From Ohtaekwangia sp035628875 (lineage in GTDB: Bacteria > Bacteroidota > Bacteroidia > Cytophagales > Cyclobacteriaceae): a stretch of DNA of 64,000 bases. The DNA lies in contig DASPIZ010000060.1 in assembly GCA_035628875.1 (NCBI GenBank), positions 17,754-81,753 of the forward strand, given 5' to 3'. A model generated the notes under the pieces. That model had not been told where the DNA came from. It searched no databases and saw only the letters and a program-made list of their open reading frames with translations. The position numbers were made by a program, and so were the translations under genes. This document shows positions 18,408-28,271 of the stretch, piece after piece (positions within the stretch are counted from its first letter, which is position 1; each line of letters begins with the position of its first letter).

Positions 18408-20021
18408 TTATGGTGTTAAAATTAATTTTCTTCCGGTGTTCAACACCAATTCGCTGAACGCCTGTGCATACGGATCAATAAAATTGAGCATAGGCTGTGG
18501 AAATATTCCAAAAGTGAGGGCAGCAATTGCCAATGGTATAAGCATCGCATATTCCCGTGTGGTGAGTGGCGTCAGCATCTCAGCCGTAATGCCTCCTTTG
18601 AGGTCAAACGGTCCGAAGAACATGCGTTGTAAAGTCCAGAGGTAATAAACAGCTCCGAGGATAAGCCCTGAGGTAGCAATGATAGCGAAACTCTCATGGA
18701 GCAGTCCGTTTACAGAAGGCGATCGGAATGCACCGAGGAACACGAGCACTTCTGCTATAAATCCTGAGAAACCGGGAAGTCCCATTGAAGCAAAAAAGGC
18801 AATGAGCACAAATGCGGTATAGTATTTCATTTTATGCGAAAGCCCGGAATAGTGAACAATGGTCCGGTCATGTGTGCGATCGTATAACACACCAACCAAA
18901 AGGAAAAGCATCGCTGAAATAACACCATGGCTTACCATCTGGTACACCGCACCGGAGATTCCTTCCGGAGTAAGTGCAGCCAGCCCAAGCAGTACAAAGC
19001 CCATATGACTTACGGATGAATACGCGATCATTCGCTTCAGGTCTTTACTGGCCATGGCATTAAGCGCGCCATAGACGATTGAGATCACACCCATGAGACC
19101 AACGAACCAACTAAAATAAAGTGCAGCCTCCGGAAATATCGGGAAGGCTATACGCGCAAGTCCATATCCGCCGATCTTAAGCAAAACAGCGGCGAGAATA
19201 ACAGACACCGGGGTGGGTGCTTCCACGTGGGCATCGGGTAGCCACGTATGTAGCGGAACCATCGGAAGTTTGATGGCAAAACCAAAAAACAAAAGCAGGA
19301 AACACCAATAACGGGCATTGTAGGCACCGATCATCCACGGATTGTTTGGATCCAGGATCGAGTTGGAAATATAATTTGAAGGATCCATCATGTTAAGCAT
19401 GTTAAAGCTATGCACAATGGCACCCGCATCGCCTGGTTCGTTTACTGAAGTGTACAATGCAATCATGGTGATCAGAATAAAGATCGACCCAAGCAGTGTG
19501 TAGAGAAAAAATTTAATGGAAGCGTATTCGCGCCGTTGACCACCCCAGATCGCAATAAGAAAAAACATGGGGAGTAACATGAATTCGAAAAAGAGATAGA
19601 ACAATAAAAAGTCAAGGGCGGTGAAACTACCGATGATGGCGGTGTTTAAAACCAGGAAAAGAATGAAGTAGCCTTTTACATTATGTGTAATGGTCCAGGA
19701 AGAAAGTGTTGCAATCAAAAGAACAAACACGGAAAGTGCTGTTAAGGGAAAGCTCAAGCCATCCACTCCAACAAAGTATGCTGCTTTCAATGTACCCCAG
19801 TTTCCAAGGTGAAGGGTAATCCACGGTTGTTGTTCTACCAGTTGAACTCCACCTTCCGGTTGATACAGGGTAAACATGTAAGAAACAGCCAATACCTGGA
19901 GCACGCTAACAACAAGGGTGAGCACGCGAAACAAGCTTTCATTCTTAGCAGGAACAAAAAGTGCCGTGAATGCTGCCAGCAGCGGAGTAAAAATCAGAAA
20001 GGAGATCAGGTAGTGCTGCAT
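18408..20021 (-). CDS. nuoM: NADH-quinone oxidoreductase subunit M
   Basis: A 537-residue antiporter-like Complex I subunit with ~14 membrane helices. Diagnostic segments are LFYLFFEFMLLPMFFLIAIWGG (conserved glutamate), LPMVPLHTWLPDAHVEAPTPVSV and MIAYSSVSHMGFVLLG. It forms one of the three proton channels of the membrane arm, between NuoL and NuoN. The gap to nuoN is 4 bp, indicating cotranscription; 55 bp separate it from the upstream nuoL. Confidence 0.97.
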   Translation of the reverse strand: MQHYLISFLIFTPLLAAFTALFVPAKNESLFRVLTLVVSVLQVLAVSYMFTLYQPEGGVQLVEQQPWITLHLGNWGTLKAAYFVGVDGLSFPLTALSVFVLLIATLSSWTITHNVKGYFILFLVLNTAIIGSFTALDFLLFYLFFEFMLLPMFFLIAIWGGQRREYASIKFFLYTLLGSIFILITMIALYTSVNEPGDAGAIVHSFNMLNMMDPSNYISNSILDPNNPWMIGAYNARYWCFLLLFFGFAIKLPMVPLHTWLPDAHVEAPTPVSVILAAVLLKIGGYGLARIAFPIFPEAALYFSWFVGLMGVISIVYGALNAMASKDLKRMIAYSSVSHMGFVLLGLAALTPEGISGAVYQMVSHGVISAMLFLLVGVLYDRTHDRTIVHYSGLSHKMKYYTAFVLIAFFASMGLPGFSGFIAEVLVFLGAFRSPSVNGLLHESFAIIATSGLILGAVYYLWTLQRMFFGPFDLKGGITAEMLTPLTTREYAMLIPLAIAALTFGIFPQPMLNFIDPYAQAFSELVLNTGRKLILTP

Positions 20022-20076
20022 TTATTCTCTGGTCTTCAGGTTGGATCTTACGTTCTGGTTACTGGTATTTATAGTT

Positions 20077-22011
20077 TTAAATCAGCGACGAAATTAGAAA
20101 AATAATTAGTGCAAAAACGGCGATGAACACATAAAACTGAATTTTTCCTCCCTGGAAAGAACGTGTAAGTGAACCAATAAGTCGCACCGTATACGCCGTA
20201 CCATTAACAGACCCATCAATAATGGCGCGGTCAAACCATGCGAAAATATGCGCCGTTAGTATCTGCGCATACGCCGTGGTGTGGAGAAATCCGTCTATCC
20301 ATTTCCGGTCTGCTTTTTCCGTTAACACGGCCAGGGCCACAACAGGTCGACCTACCAATCGCTCATAGAGATAATTTAAATAAAAAGACTGGCGTAGAAA
20401 TTCAGCAGTGATCAGGATATTGTTTCTGTAAAGGAAAAATGAAGCCACTAGCGCGGACGCAACCCAGGCAATCGAGAAGATGGTAAGAAACAGTGAATGA
20501 CCTTCCGCTTCTGGCATTAGCCACCCATTAAACGCAAATGGATTCCAGGAAACGATGAACCACAGTGAACCAAATGCAAGCAACGCCATCGGTGCGCGCA
20601 TGATGATAGGAGGTTCCTCAATCGATAATTGTTGTGTTGCGCGTTCCTGTCCGAGAAATACAAGGGCGATCAATCGCACGATATAAAGCACCGTTAAAAA
20701 AGAAACGATGAAAGCCAATCCGAAAATAATCCAACGAAGACTAAAGCTATCTCCCTTCCATTCGTATAGCGCTGTAAAGATGGCTTCTTTGGAAACAAAT
20801 CCGGAGAAGAACGGAATTCCTGCCAGAGCAGCGCCACTTACCGTGGTGGCCAAAAATGTAAATGGTAATTTCTTTCTTAAGCCACCCAGGTTTCGAACGT
20901 CCTGAACATCAAAATGGACATGCTGTTGATGTTGTGCCCGATGTAAAACATGAATGACTGATCCGGCACATAAGAATAAACATGCTTTAAAAAATGCATG
21001 TGTGAAAAGGTGCATCATGCCAACTTCGGGCGCGCCGGCACCACAAGCTGTTACCATTAACCCAAGCTGAGAGATGGTGGAATAAGCGAGAATTTTTTTG
21101 ATATCGGTTTGTACAAGGGCAGCAAGCGCGGCCATTACTGATGTGGTGATGCCGATGATAACCAAAACAAGCAATGCTTCGGGAGAAAATAAAAAATCAA
21201 CTCTTGCCAGGAGAAATACACCTGCAGCCACCATCGTCGCGGCGTGAATCAATGCGCTTACCGGCGTGGGTCCTTCCATGGCATCGGGAAGCCAGGTAAG
21301 TAATGGAAATTGTGCCGATTTACCGATTACGCCACAGAACAGACACAGTGAAGCGATTGTATTCCAGGATGAGATGTTAGTAATTGATGCAAGTTCGACG
21401 AGTGAAAATGTTCCTGTATTTGCCCATAGAATCATCAAACCAACCATGAAGCCAGCATCACCAATGCGATTAAGAACAAATGCTTTACGCGATGCTGCGG
21501 CTGCTTCTGGCTTATGTTGCCAGTGCCCGATCAACATGTAGGAAGAAAATCCGACGAGTTCCCAAAATATAAAAATGAGCAACACACTATCGCTTAACAC
21601 AATGCCCAGCATGGCGAACGTGAATAATCCAAGCATGGCAAAGTAACGCCTTGTTGCACTGTCGCCGGCCATGTAGCCCAACGAATACAGATGTACAAGG
21701 AACGACACGAACGTTACAACTATGAGCATAAGCGCAGCAAGATTATCGACGAGCATGCCGATGTGCACTGTGGTGGAGGAAACGCTAAACCAGGTGTATT
21801 GTATGTGATAGGGATCATTATCCCAAACCTGTATGCCGACATAGTATGCTGAGACGGTGCTGATCAGTAATAAGACAGGCGCTGATAAAGAGACAATCCA
21901 TGCGTATTGTTCTTGAATCGTCAAAGAAAGTATGAAAGAAAGCAACGGAAGGAAAAATGCCAGGACGAGACAAGTTTCAAAAGCAGGGCTATATAGCGTT
22001 GCTGATTCCAT
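20077..22011 (-). CDS. nuoL: NADH-quinone oxidoreductase subunit L
   Basis: A 644-residue distal antiporter-like subunit of Complex I with ~16 membrane helices. It has FIFWELVGFSSYMLIGHW, AQFPLLTWLPDAMEGPTPVSALIHAATMV-type residues (~225-255), and AYSTISQLGLM. The C-terminal part corresponds to the amphipathic lateral helix and anchoring helix that run along the membrane arm. It starts one base after the nuoK stop codon. All main motifs of a functional channel are present. Confidence 0.97.
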   Translation of the reverse strand: MESATLYSPAFETCLVLAFFLPLLSFILSLTIQEQYAWIVSLSAPVLLLISTVSAYYVGIQVWDNDPYHIQYTWFSVSSTTVHIGMLVDNLAALMLIVVTFVSFLVHLYSLGYMAGDSATRRYFAMLGLFTFAMLGIVLSDSVLLIFIFWELVGFSSYMLIGHWQHKPEAAAASRKAFVLNRIGDAGFMVGLMILWANTGTFSLVELASITNISSWNTIASLCLFCGVIGKSAQFPLLTWLPDAMEGPTPVSALIHAATMVAAGVFLLARVDFLFSPEALLVLVIIGITTSVMAALAALVQTDIKKILAYSTISQLGLMVTACGAGAPEVGMMHLFTHAFFKACLFLCAGSVIHVLHRAQHQQHVHFDVQDVRNLGGLRKKLPFTFLATTVSGAALAGIPFFSGFVSKEAIFTALYEWKGDSFSLRWIIFGLAFIVSFLTVLYIVRLIALVFLGQERATQQLSIEEPPIIMRAPMALLAFGSLWFIVSWNPFAFNGWLMPEAEGHSLFLTIFSIAWVASALVASFFLYRNNILITAEFLRQSFYLNYLYERLVGRPVVALAVLTEKADRKWIDGFLHTTAYAQILTAHIFAWFDRAIIDGSVNGTAYTVRLIGSLTRSFQGGKIQFYVFIAVFALIIFLISSLI

Positions 22012-22012
22012 G

Positions 22013-22318
22013 TTAATCTTTCAATTCATCAATCTGGTCGGGAACAACACGCTGATACTCCTGGTACACGCGAAGCACAATGGCAAGGCCTACCGCAGTC
22101 TCACATACAGCTACGATGATTACAAACAGAGAGAAAAGCTGACCATCGAGATTATGCGCATGCTGGTAATTAAAGGCAACCAGGTTAATGTTAGCTGCAT
22201 TCAACATCAGTTCTATCCCGAGAAGAACCATAATAGCATTTCGTTTTGTAATCACCATCATCAGTCCGGCAGCAAAGACGATTGCACCAAGATACAGGAG
22301 ATGAGTTACTGGCAACAT
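22013..22318 (-). CDS. nuoK: NADH-quinone oxidoreductase subunit K
   Basis: A 101-residue subunit with three membrane helices. It has the signature MVITKRNAIMVLLGIELMLNAANINLV region, whose buried glutamates (GIELMLN and the preceding helix) are required for proton transfer in the membrane arm. Length matches the family (~100). Its ATG overlaps the nuoJ stop by one base (TAATG), and nuoL begins one base after its own stop, so nuoJ, nuoK and nuoL are tightly coupled. Confidence 0.96.
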   Translation of the reverse strand: MLPVTHLLYLGAIVFAAGLMMVITKRNAIMVLLGIELMLNAANINLVAFNYQHAHNLDGQLFSLFVIIVAVCETAVGLAIVLRVYQEYQRVVPDQIDELKD

Positions 22319-22830
22319 TATGCTGATTTGGATTTATGTGAAGCAATAACCGCCGCACCAATGAGGGCGATGAGCAAGAGTATACCAGCAATCTCGAATG
22401 GAAGCATATAAGAAGTCATCAGACTCAAACCAATTGTTTCAACCGTATTGGACGAATTGAGCACAGAACCGGATGTAGTCGCATTACTGAATTGTGCGTA
22501 AATATAATATGCTATCAAGCTGAAAAAGGAAATCGAAATCAGCGCACCTGACACGACGTTACCATGACCCACCCGCAAAGGTTTGGCGCCCATCTTGGCG
22601 GTAAGCATAATACCAAACAGTATAAGGACCAATACGCCACCAGCGTAAATCAATATCTGTGTAACGGCGACGAACTCAGCCCATGCGAGCACATATAATC
22701 CGGCTACACAAAGTAGGCAAACAAGGAAGAATAAAGCCGCATAAAAAACATGACGTGAGAAAACCATGGCAATAGCAGCCACTGCAGCGGATACTTCAAA
22801 AAAATAAAACAGAAAACTGTATATAGTCAT
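22318..22830 (-). CDS. nuoJ: NADH-quinone oxidoreductase subunit J
   Basis: A 170-residue membrane subunit with five predicted helices. Typical features are RHVFYAALFFLVCLLCVAGLYV, AEFVAVTQILIYAGGVLVLILFGIML (including the pi-bulge helix region), and LLLIALIGAAVIA at the end. It helps couple quinone reduction to the proton channels. It overlaps nuoI by four bases upstream and nuoK by one base downstream. Confidence 0.95.
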   Translation of the reverse strand: MTIYSFLFYFFEVSAAVAAIAMVFSRHVFYAALFFLVCLLCVAGLYVLAWAEFVAVTQILIYAGGVLVLILFGIMLTAKMGAKPLRVGHGNVVSGALISISFFSLIAYYIYAQFSNATTSGSVLNSSNTVETIGLSLMTSYMLPFEIAGILLLIALIGAAVIASHKSKSA

Positions 22831-23504
22831 ACCGTTGGCGGAGGTGGCCCCGCAGGTTTAATTTTTGGTCTAAACACAGGTTTGGCTGTTGGTTTAGGTG
22901 CGTCTCCGGCCGCCGGTGTTGGTGTCGGCGGTTTGGCTGCCAGTTTACTTTTCTGATGTTCTTCTGCTATCTTTTTCTTTTCCTCGATTTCTGCTGGCGT
23001 CATCTCCGAAAAAGCGAAATTGTGTTCCTGCATATCGTACACGCTGAAGTCGAATACTTTCGTCATGGTTAAACACTCCGTAGGACATACCGTAGTACAC
23101 AGGCCGCAAAAACAGCATTTGCCCATGTCAATATCAAACTTGGCGGCATAAATCCGCTTGGGCGTTCCGTCGGATGTTTTTCCGATCTCTTCAGTGGCTT
23201 TGATCGGTTCAATGGTAATACAATCGACGGGGCAGATTTTCGCACACTTATCGCAAACAATACAATCATCAATTTCATTATGCAAACGATAGCGCCCATT
23301 GTCAGGGATGGGTTGCATGACGTGAGGATATTGAATGGTATTGATTCCTTCGGTGTGTTCGAAGTAGTTTACCTCGTGAATGGCGATCGGTTTGCGACTG
23401 CGGCGTGCGCTAAGCAGGTGACGGAACGTTAATTTCAGTCCGGTCCAAAGCGAATCTAATGCCTGGGAAATCGATTTCCAGTATGCAGGGTTTCTTCTTT
23501 CCAT
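22827..23504 (-). CDS. nuoI: NADH-quinone oxidoreductase subunit I (2x[4Fe-4S])
   Basis: A 225-residue ferredoxin-like subunit. It has two [4Fe-4S] motifs, CIVCDKCAKICPVDC and CCFCGLCTTVCPTEC (clusters N6a and N6b), which pass electrons toward the quinone site. The iron-sulfur core ends near residue 165. The remaining ~45 residues form a Lys/Pro/Ala-rich tail (KPPTPTPAAGDAPKP) not needed for cluster binding and probably disordered. The gene starts the nuoIJKLMN run; upstream is a repeat-rich spacer and a histidine kinase instead of the usual nuoH. Confidence 0.95.
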   Translation of the reverse strand: MERRNPAYWKSISQALDSLWTGLKLTFRHLLSARRSRKPIAIHEVNYFEHTEGINTIQYPHVMQPIPDNGRYRLHNEIDDCIVCDKCAKICPVDCITIEPIKATEEIGKTSDGTPKRIYAAKFDIDMGKCCFCGLCTTVCPTECLTMTKVFDFSVYDMQEHNFAFSEMTPAEIEEKKKIAEEHQKSKLAAKPPTPTPAAGDAPKPTAKPVFRPKIKPAGPPPPTV

Positions 23505-23618
23505 TCTTAAGCCAACAAAAATAGAATAGAAAAAGATCGAATAAAGGTTTTCCGGTTAAAAGTTGATGGAAGTTTGCGATAGGTTCGGAAGTTTACGATG
23601 GGTTCGGAGTTTTTCGAT

Positions 23619-24126
23619 CAGCTTCAGGCTTCAGGCTGCAAGGTTCAGGTTGTTTCCAATTACGTTTTGACTTTCGAAAAGCTGCGAGCCACAAGTTCGA
23701 GCCACGAGTTTGTTGGGTAGCAATAGAGGTGAGGTACAAAGTACAAGGTATGAGGTACAAGGACAGTTGTTCTCGATAGTAATCAGTTTTTTGGAAACAA
23801 CGTGGGACTTTAGGACTTTTGGCAACGAATCATTTTTCCTTTGATCGTGGGGATTCTTCTGCATGCATGTGCTTTGCACTTGCGCATCAAAATGACGGTA
23901 GCGAAAGGTAAAAATAGCTGCGAGTTGCGAGCTTCGGGCCACGAGTTTATTAGGTAATAAAATAAGTGTTTGGCGGTACGCCCAAGTTGTTATTGCTAAA
24001 CGCAGAAGGTTTTCGCAAACCAACCTCAAACTTCAAACGTCAAACCTCAAACAATTTCTCCGAAGCCAATCGTTCTCGAAAACCAACCATGAACTTTGAA
24101 CCATGGACTTTGAACTTTGAACCATG
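23619..24126. repeat. Dispersed modular repeat, copy A1 (fills the spacer upstream of nuoI)
   Basis: The 620-bp spacer between the histidine kinase and nuoI holds no credible gene. It contains two G/A-rich modules starting GCTGCGAG (23681 and 23917), a GGTACAAAGTACAAGG stretch, a GCGCATCAAAATGACGGTA element (~23882), a run of CTCAAACTTCAAAC units (24023-24052), the linker CGTTCTCGAAAACCAACC, and ATGAACTTTGAACC units up to the histidine kinase 3' end. The same modules in the same order recur at 30107, 61829 and 62983. No transposase or clear target duplication was seen. Confidence 0.8.
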
Positions 24127-24127
24127 C

Positions 24128-26140
24128 TTACTGCGTTTTTGGCAAAGTGAAGAAGAATGTGCTACCATCACCTTCCTTGCTTTCAACGCCAATCTTGCCG
24201 CCATTTTTTTCAATGAATTCCTTACATAAGATAAGGCCCAGGCCTGTTCCTTTTTCATTGGCCGTACCACGGGTGGTATATGGGGCGGTTTTATCAAAAA
24301 GAATATCCATTACTTCCGGTTTGATGCCCACACCGTTGTCGCGAACGGAGACAAGCCATTCATTCCCTTTGTCTTCAGACCGGATAATGACCTCACCGCC
24401 ATCGTTGGTAAATTTAATGGCATTTGTAATCAGATTCCGGATCACGAGGTTAACGGTATTTAAATCAGCAAAACTAATGGTTGATTCAGGAATCTGGTTG
24501 AGGATATGAATGTCTTTGCCTTGCACAGGCCCGAGCAGAAGTATGTTTTCATCCACCATTTTATGGAGATCGATCTTACCCGGTTGAAGGTTAAGTTTGT
24601 CCATTTGAAGCAACGTCCAGTCCAGGAGGTTGTTTAATAATGTACGCGTGTGATTAAACCGTACGCGTAATTCTTTCACATGCACGGGTAGTTCCTCAGC
24701 AGTAACGGCACCTTTGTCCATCAGGTCCAGCATACCTGCGAGTGCATTGATTGGTGAACGAAGGTCGTGTGAAATGATCGAGAAGAATTTATCCTTCACC
24801 TGGTTTAGGCGTTCAAGTTCTTCGCTACGCTTCTCCGTTTCTTCCTGGTGTTGTAACAGCAGCATATTGATCTTTCTGCGGCGTTGGCCACTGCGATACA
24901 CCGTGATCAATACAATACCACTCAGGGCCATCACCACGACGAGAATGTTGGTAACGAATTCCTGTCTTTTGATTTCGTCTTTTTGTTCAGCCTGTTGTTT
25001 ACTGAGCACAGCGATCTGTGAATCTTTGGACTCAGTTTCAAAACGAAGTTGATCGCGCACCAGTTTGCTTTGCATGTCCTGGCTGAAAAGCGTATCCTCC
25101 AGTTGTTTAAATTCTTTAAAGTAGGTCAGTGCTTTTTTATAGTCACCTTTTAATTCCCATAGCGTCGACAATTGCTGGTAACACTGGATCTCGAGCACGT
25201 TGGCGTTTTGCTGTCGGGCTAATTCGAGACTTCGTTGAATCGCGTCCAGCGATGTATTGTAATTTCCCATGGCCAGCTGAACAAGACCTTGTCCAAGTTT
25301 TACTTCGGCAATTCCGTACCGGTCATTGTTTCGCGAGTATAGCATGTATGCTGTATCGTAATAGGATAATGCTGTTTTCATATCCTGTTTTTTTACGAAT
25401 ACCTTGGCAATGTTGATCATATTCCGGGGTTGTAATCCATGCAGGTTGTATTCCTTACTTTTGGCCAGCCCATCAAGCAAATAGATCATAGCTGAATCGT
25501 ATTCACCTTTACGGAGAAGTACATCACCAATCTCACTTAATGAAAAGGGTTCACCCCGGTCATCGTTTACCTTTCGGGCAAAGGTGATATAATCCATAGC
25601 GCGATCATACTGACCAATCGATTTGAATACACGTCCTACATTGTGCATGGAGATGGCCATCCACATGGAATCACGACGTAGCTGCGCTATTTTATAAGAT
25701 CGGGTAAAATAGTGATAGGCTTCATCGTATTCGCCAAGATCATAATAATCGTAACCAACGTTATTGAAGCAAAGGCTCAACATTGTGCTGTCTTTGAGCA
25801 TAACAGTTGCTTCAAGCGCTGTGTTATCTGCATTTAAAGCAGCGCGATAATCGCCTCGTACGCGAAAGATCGAACCCATGCTGCTGTAAGCGCGGCCTTT
25901 AAATTCAGTCAGCCCTTTTGCGTTGATCATCTCAATTGCTTTTTCCGTAAGGCTTCTGCTTTTTGCGACATCTACATACTCGTAGGCATAAGACAGTTGA
26001 AGCAACGCCTTTACATGTGTGGTATCGGGAAGTTCTTGCTTTAGAACTTTTTCAAGACTGTCAATTTTTTGTTGCGCATGAACGGAGGCTGTACCTCCGG
26101 CAAGAAGAAGGACAAGCGATATAATTACAGGCAACTTCAT
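24128..26140 (-). CDS. TPR-containing sensor histidine kinase
   Basis: A 670-residue two-component kinase. The order is signal peptide (MKLPVIISLVLLLAGGTASVHAQ), ~7 tetratricopeptide repeats (periplasmic sensor part), one membrane helix near residue 405 (NILVVVMALSGIVLITVY), a coiled coil, a HisKA box FSIISHDLRSPINAL (His ~458), and HATPase_c with N box NLITNAIKF, G1 DNGVGI and G2 GTGLGL. All catalytic motifs are intact. No response regulator gene is adjacent. It begins 8 bp after nuoH stops, so it is probably read from the nuoH transcript. ATG 26140 is chosen because it starts the signal peptide and avoids overlap with nuoH. Confidence 0.93.
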   Translation of the reverse strand: MKLPVIISLVLLLAGGTASVHAQQKIDSLEKVLKQELPDTTHVKALLQLSYAYEYVDVAKSRSLTEKAIEMINAKGLTEFKGRAYSSMGSIFRVRGDYRAALNADNTALEATVMLKDSTMLSLCFNNVGYDYYDLGEYDEAYHYFTRSYKIAQLRRDSMWMAISMHNVGRVFKSIGQYDRAMDYITFARKVNDDRGEPFSLSEIGDVLLRKGEYDSAMIYLLDGLAKSKEYNLHGLQPRNMINIAKVFVKKQDMKTALSYYDTAYMLYSRNNDRYGIAEVKLGQGLVQLAMGNYNTSLDAIQRSLELARQQNANVLEIQCYQQLSTLWELKGDYKKALTYFKEFKQLEDTLFSQDMQSKLVRDQLRFETESKDSQIAVLSKQQAEQKDEIKRQEFVTNILVVVMALSGIVLITVYRSGQRRRKINMLLLQHQEETEKRSEELERLNQVKDKFFSIISHDLRSPINALAGMLDLMDKGAVTAEELPVHVKELRVRFNHTRTLLNNLLDWTLLQMDKLNLQPGKIDLHKMVDENILLLGPVQGKDIHILNQIPESTISFADLNTVNLVIRNLITNAIKFTNDGGEVIIRSEDKGNEWLVSVRDNGVGIKPEVMDILFDKTAPYTTRGTANEKGTGLGLILCKEFIEKNGGKIGVESKEGDGSTFFFTLPKTQ

Positions 26141-26148
26141 AACAGGTG

Positions 26149-27231
26149 TTAAATAAAAATGATTTTCCAAAATCCGCATATTATGATTAATGCCAGGGCA
26201 AATGGCGTTAAATATTTCCAGGAAAGATTCATCAGTTGGTCAATTCGTAATCGGGGATAGGTCCAGCGTATCCATATTTGCACGCCTACAAAAAGCAGCG
26301 ATTTGCTGAGTAACCAAAAAATTCCCCACACCGTTGAACCTGGGGTTCCCGGCACTCCACTTGTCCAGTTTGCTAATTGAACTGCGCCGATATTCGGCAA
26401 CGGTGTATTCCAGCTTCCAAAAAATAAGACCGCTCCCAATATGCTTACTAAAAGCATCATTCCGTATTCCGCGAGCATAATTACAGCCCAGCGAAACCCG
26501 GTATATTCTGTTTGAAATCCAGCGACCAGTTCTGACTCCGCCTCAGGCAGGTCAAAGGGTGCGCGATTGCATTCCGCCAGCGAAGCGATAAAAAATATGA
26601 TCCACACCAGGAACAGGATTGGCATTCGAAAAATATTCCAGCTTAAGAATCCACCGATAGCCGTAGTATCAATATCCAGTGCAGGTATACTAAACAGGTA
26701 TTGAGGCGTGTCACTGAATATGCCTTGCTGATACGACATTTCCTGTAGGTTCAATGTTTGACACATCATACATACGATCAAAACAGACAGGCCCAGGGGG
26801 ACTTCGTACGAAATGATTTGAGCAGCAGAGCGCATGGTGCCTAGCATACTGTATTTATTATTCGAACTCCACCCGGCCAGAATAATACCGATCACGTCGA
26901 GTGACACAATCGCCAACAAAAAGAACAATGCCGAGGAGAGGTTTGCTCCCGACCATGATGGCGCCAATGGAATAACAGCAAATCCTGCGAAGACAGAAAC
27001 GAATATGATAATCGGTGCAATCCTGAACAACAACTTATCGGCTGATGCCGGAATAATGTCTTCTTTTTGGATAAGCTTAACTAAATCGGCAACCGTTTGC
27101 AATATGCCATAGTACCCCACTTCCATTGGGCCTAACCGGTCCTGGATGAAAGCTGATATCTTCCGTTCTGCATAGATTGCTACTACAGCGTAGAGAAGGA
27201 TGAAAGGCAGTATGAAAATTAAAGTGGTCAA
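26149..27231 (-). CDS. nuoH: NADH-quinone oxidoreductase subunit H
   Basis: A 360-residue membrane subunit with ~8-9 helices that forms most of the quinone-binding chamber at the junction of the two Complex I arms. Signatures are YAERKISAFIQDRLGPMEVG near the N-terminus, ADLVKLIQKEDIIP, and AECNRAPFDLPEAESELVAGF. The usual neighbours nuoG (upstream) and nuoI (immediately downstream) are missing: murI lies upstream and a histidine kinase downstream. The remaining nuo genes must lie outside this window. Confidence 0.96.
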   Translation of the reverse strand: MTTLIFILPFILLYAVVAIYAERKISAFIQDRLGPMEVGYYGILQTVADLVKLIQKEDIIPASADKLLFRIAPIIIFVSVFAGFAVIPLAPSWSGANLSSALFFLLAIVSLDVIGIILAGWSSNNKYSMLGTMRSAAQIISYEVPLGLSVLIVCMMCQTLNLQEMSYQQGIFSDTPQYLFSIPALDIDTTAIGGFLSWNIFRMPILFLVWIIFFIASLAECNRAPFDLPEAESELVAGFQTEYTGFRWAVIMLAEYGMMLLVSILGAVLFFGSWNTPLPNIGAVQLANWTSGVPGTPGSTVWGIFWLLSKSLLFVGVQIWIRWTYPRLRIDQLMNLSWKYLTPFALALIIICGFWKIIFI

Positions 27232-27312
27232 CGTACGGTTTTACCCACGAATATGGGGAATTTATTTGTCATGAATTCACAATATTTGCGAAAAACAACA
27301 CATTGATCTTAC

Positions 27313-28125
27313 TTAATCCCAAAGCGGGTGCTTTTCGAGGGTGACTTCATCTTTAAAGAATAAGCGCGCAGAAGCCTCAAACGATTCTGTATAATCTGAA
27401 ACTAAAAATTGTTGCTGTGATTGAGTGTTGTTGTTGACGAGGTTTTCTTTCTCGAGGTAGTTCTTTAACGCTGCAGCAACTGTTTCCGAAGAATCAAGCA
27501 CTTTCATTTTTCCCTGATAGTAATTACTGATCTCTTTTTTAATTAACGGATAATGGGTACAGGCGAGAATCAGCGCTTCAACGCCCTCCAATGCCGGATC
27601 AGAAAGGTATTGTGCGATAATTTCATGACTGATCTGATTGTTGAAAAAACCTTCTTCGATCATGGGCGCCAGTAGTGGCGTAGCAACAGAACGTACGGTG
27701 ATGTTTTTGCCGGACTCTTCGATCTTGCGTACATAAACGCCGGATTGAACAGTACGTTTTGTTCCAATCAATCCTATCTGCTTTCCTGCGAAGTTCGTAC
27801 TCACCAACTCAATCATGGGATCAATGACATTGATGATCTTAATGTCTTTTCGCACATATTCTGTTAATAGTTCGTATGCCGCTGATGATGCTGAGTTACA
27901 TGCAATGACAATTACCTTGCACCCTTTTTTCACCAGTACGTCTGCGATCTTGATGGAGTACGCCTGAATGGCAGCTTCCGATTTTTCTCCGTACGGCAAA
28001 TGTGCGGTATCACCGAAGTAAATCATATTTTCGCCAGGCAACAGATTCTGTATGGCGTGTGCCACTGTTAAACCCCCAATTCCGCTATCGAATACTCCGA
28101 TAGGTTGGATTTTATTAAGTTTCAT
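27313..28125 (-). CDS. murI: Glutamate racemase
   Basis: A 270-residue enzyme that makes D-glutamate for peptidoglycan by interconverting L- and D-glutamate. The two catalytic cysteines are both present: C76 in IACNSASS and C189 in ACTHYPLI. The N-terminal substrate motif GVFDSGIGGLTV and the GDTAHLPYGEKS segment are also intact. Length is normal. It is on the same strand as nuoH, 81 bp upstream of it; the functions are unrelated. Confidence 0.96.
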   Translation of the reverse strand: MKLNKIQPIGVFDSGIGGLTVAHAIQNLLPGENMIYFGDTAHLPYGEKSEAAIQAYSIKIADVLVKKGCKVIVIACNSASSAAYELLTEYVRKDIKIINVIDPMIELVSTNFAGKQIGLIGTKRTVQSGVYVRKIEESGKNITVRSVATPLLAPMIEEGFFNNQISHEIIAQYLSDPALEGVEALILACTHYPLIKKEISNYYQGKMKVLDSSETVAAALKNYLEKENLVNNNTQSQQQFLVSDYTESFEASARLFFKDEVTLEKHPLWD

Positions 28126-28271
28126 TTTATTTACTTGATTTGCTTACCGGTGTGCATGCCGACCAGCACTTCACCGATCACCAGTTACCTCATCGATAAA
28201 TAAGGATGCGAAGTTTATCATTTTTGAAATGATGTTATCTATCCGGAATAAAAATTTTCCACATCGTGAAA

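Noticed and set aside
21932..22411. 159-residue plus-strand ORF across nuoL/nuoK/nuoJ
   Set aside because: Antisense to three well-conserved Complex I genes; no recognisable domain.
23631..24029. 132-residue minus-strand ORF in the nuoI upstream spacer
   Set aside because: It is made of A-family repeat modules and low-complexity sequence; the other copies of the repeat do not keep the frame.
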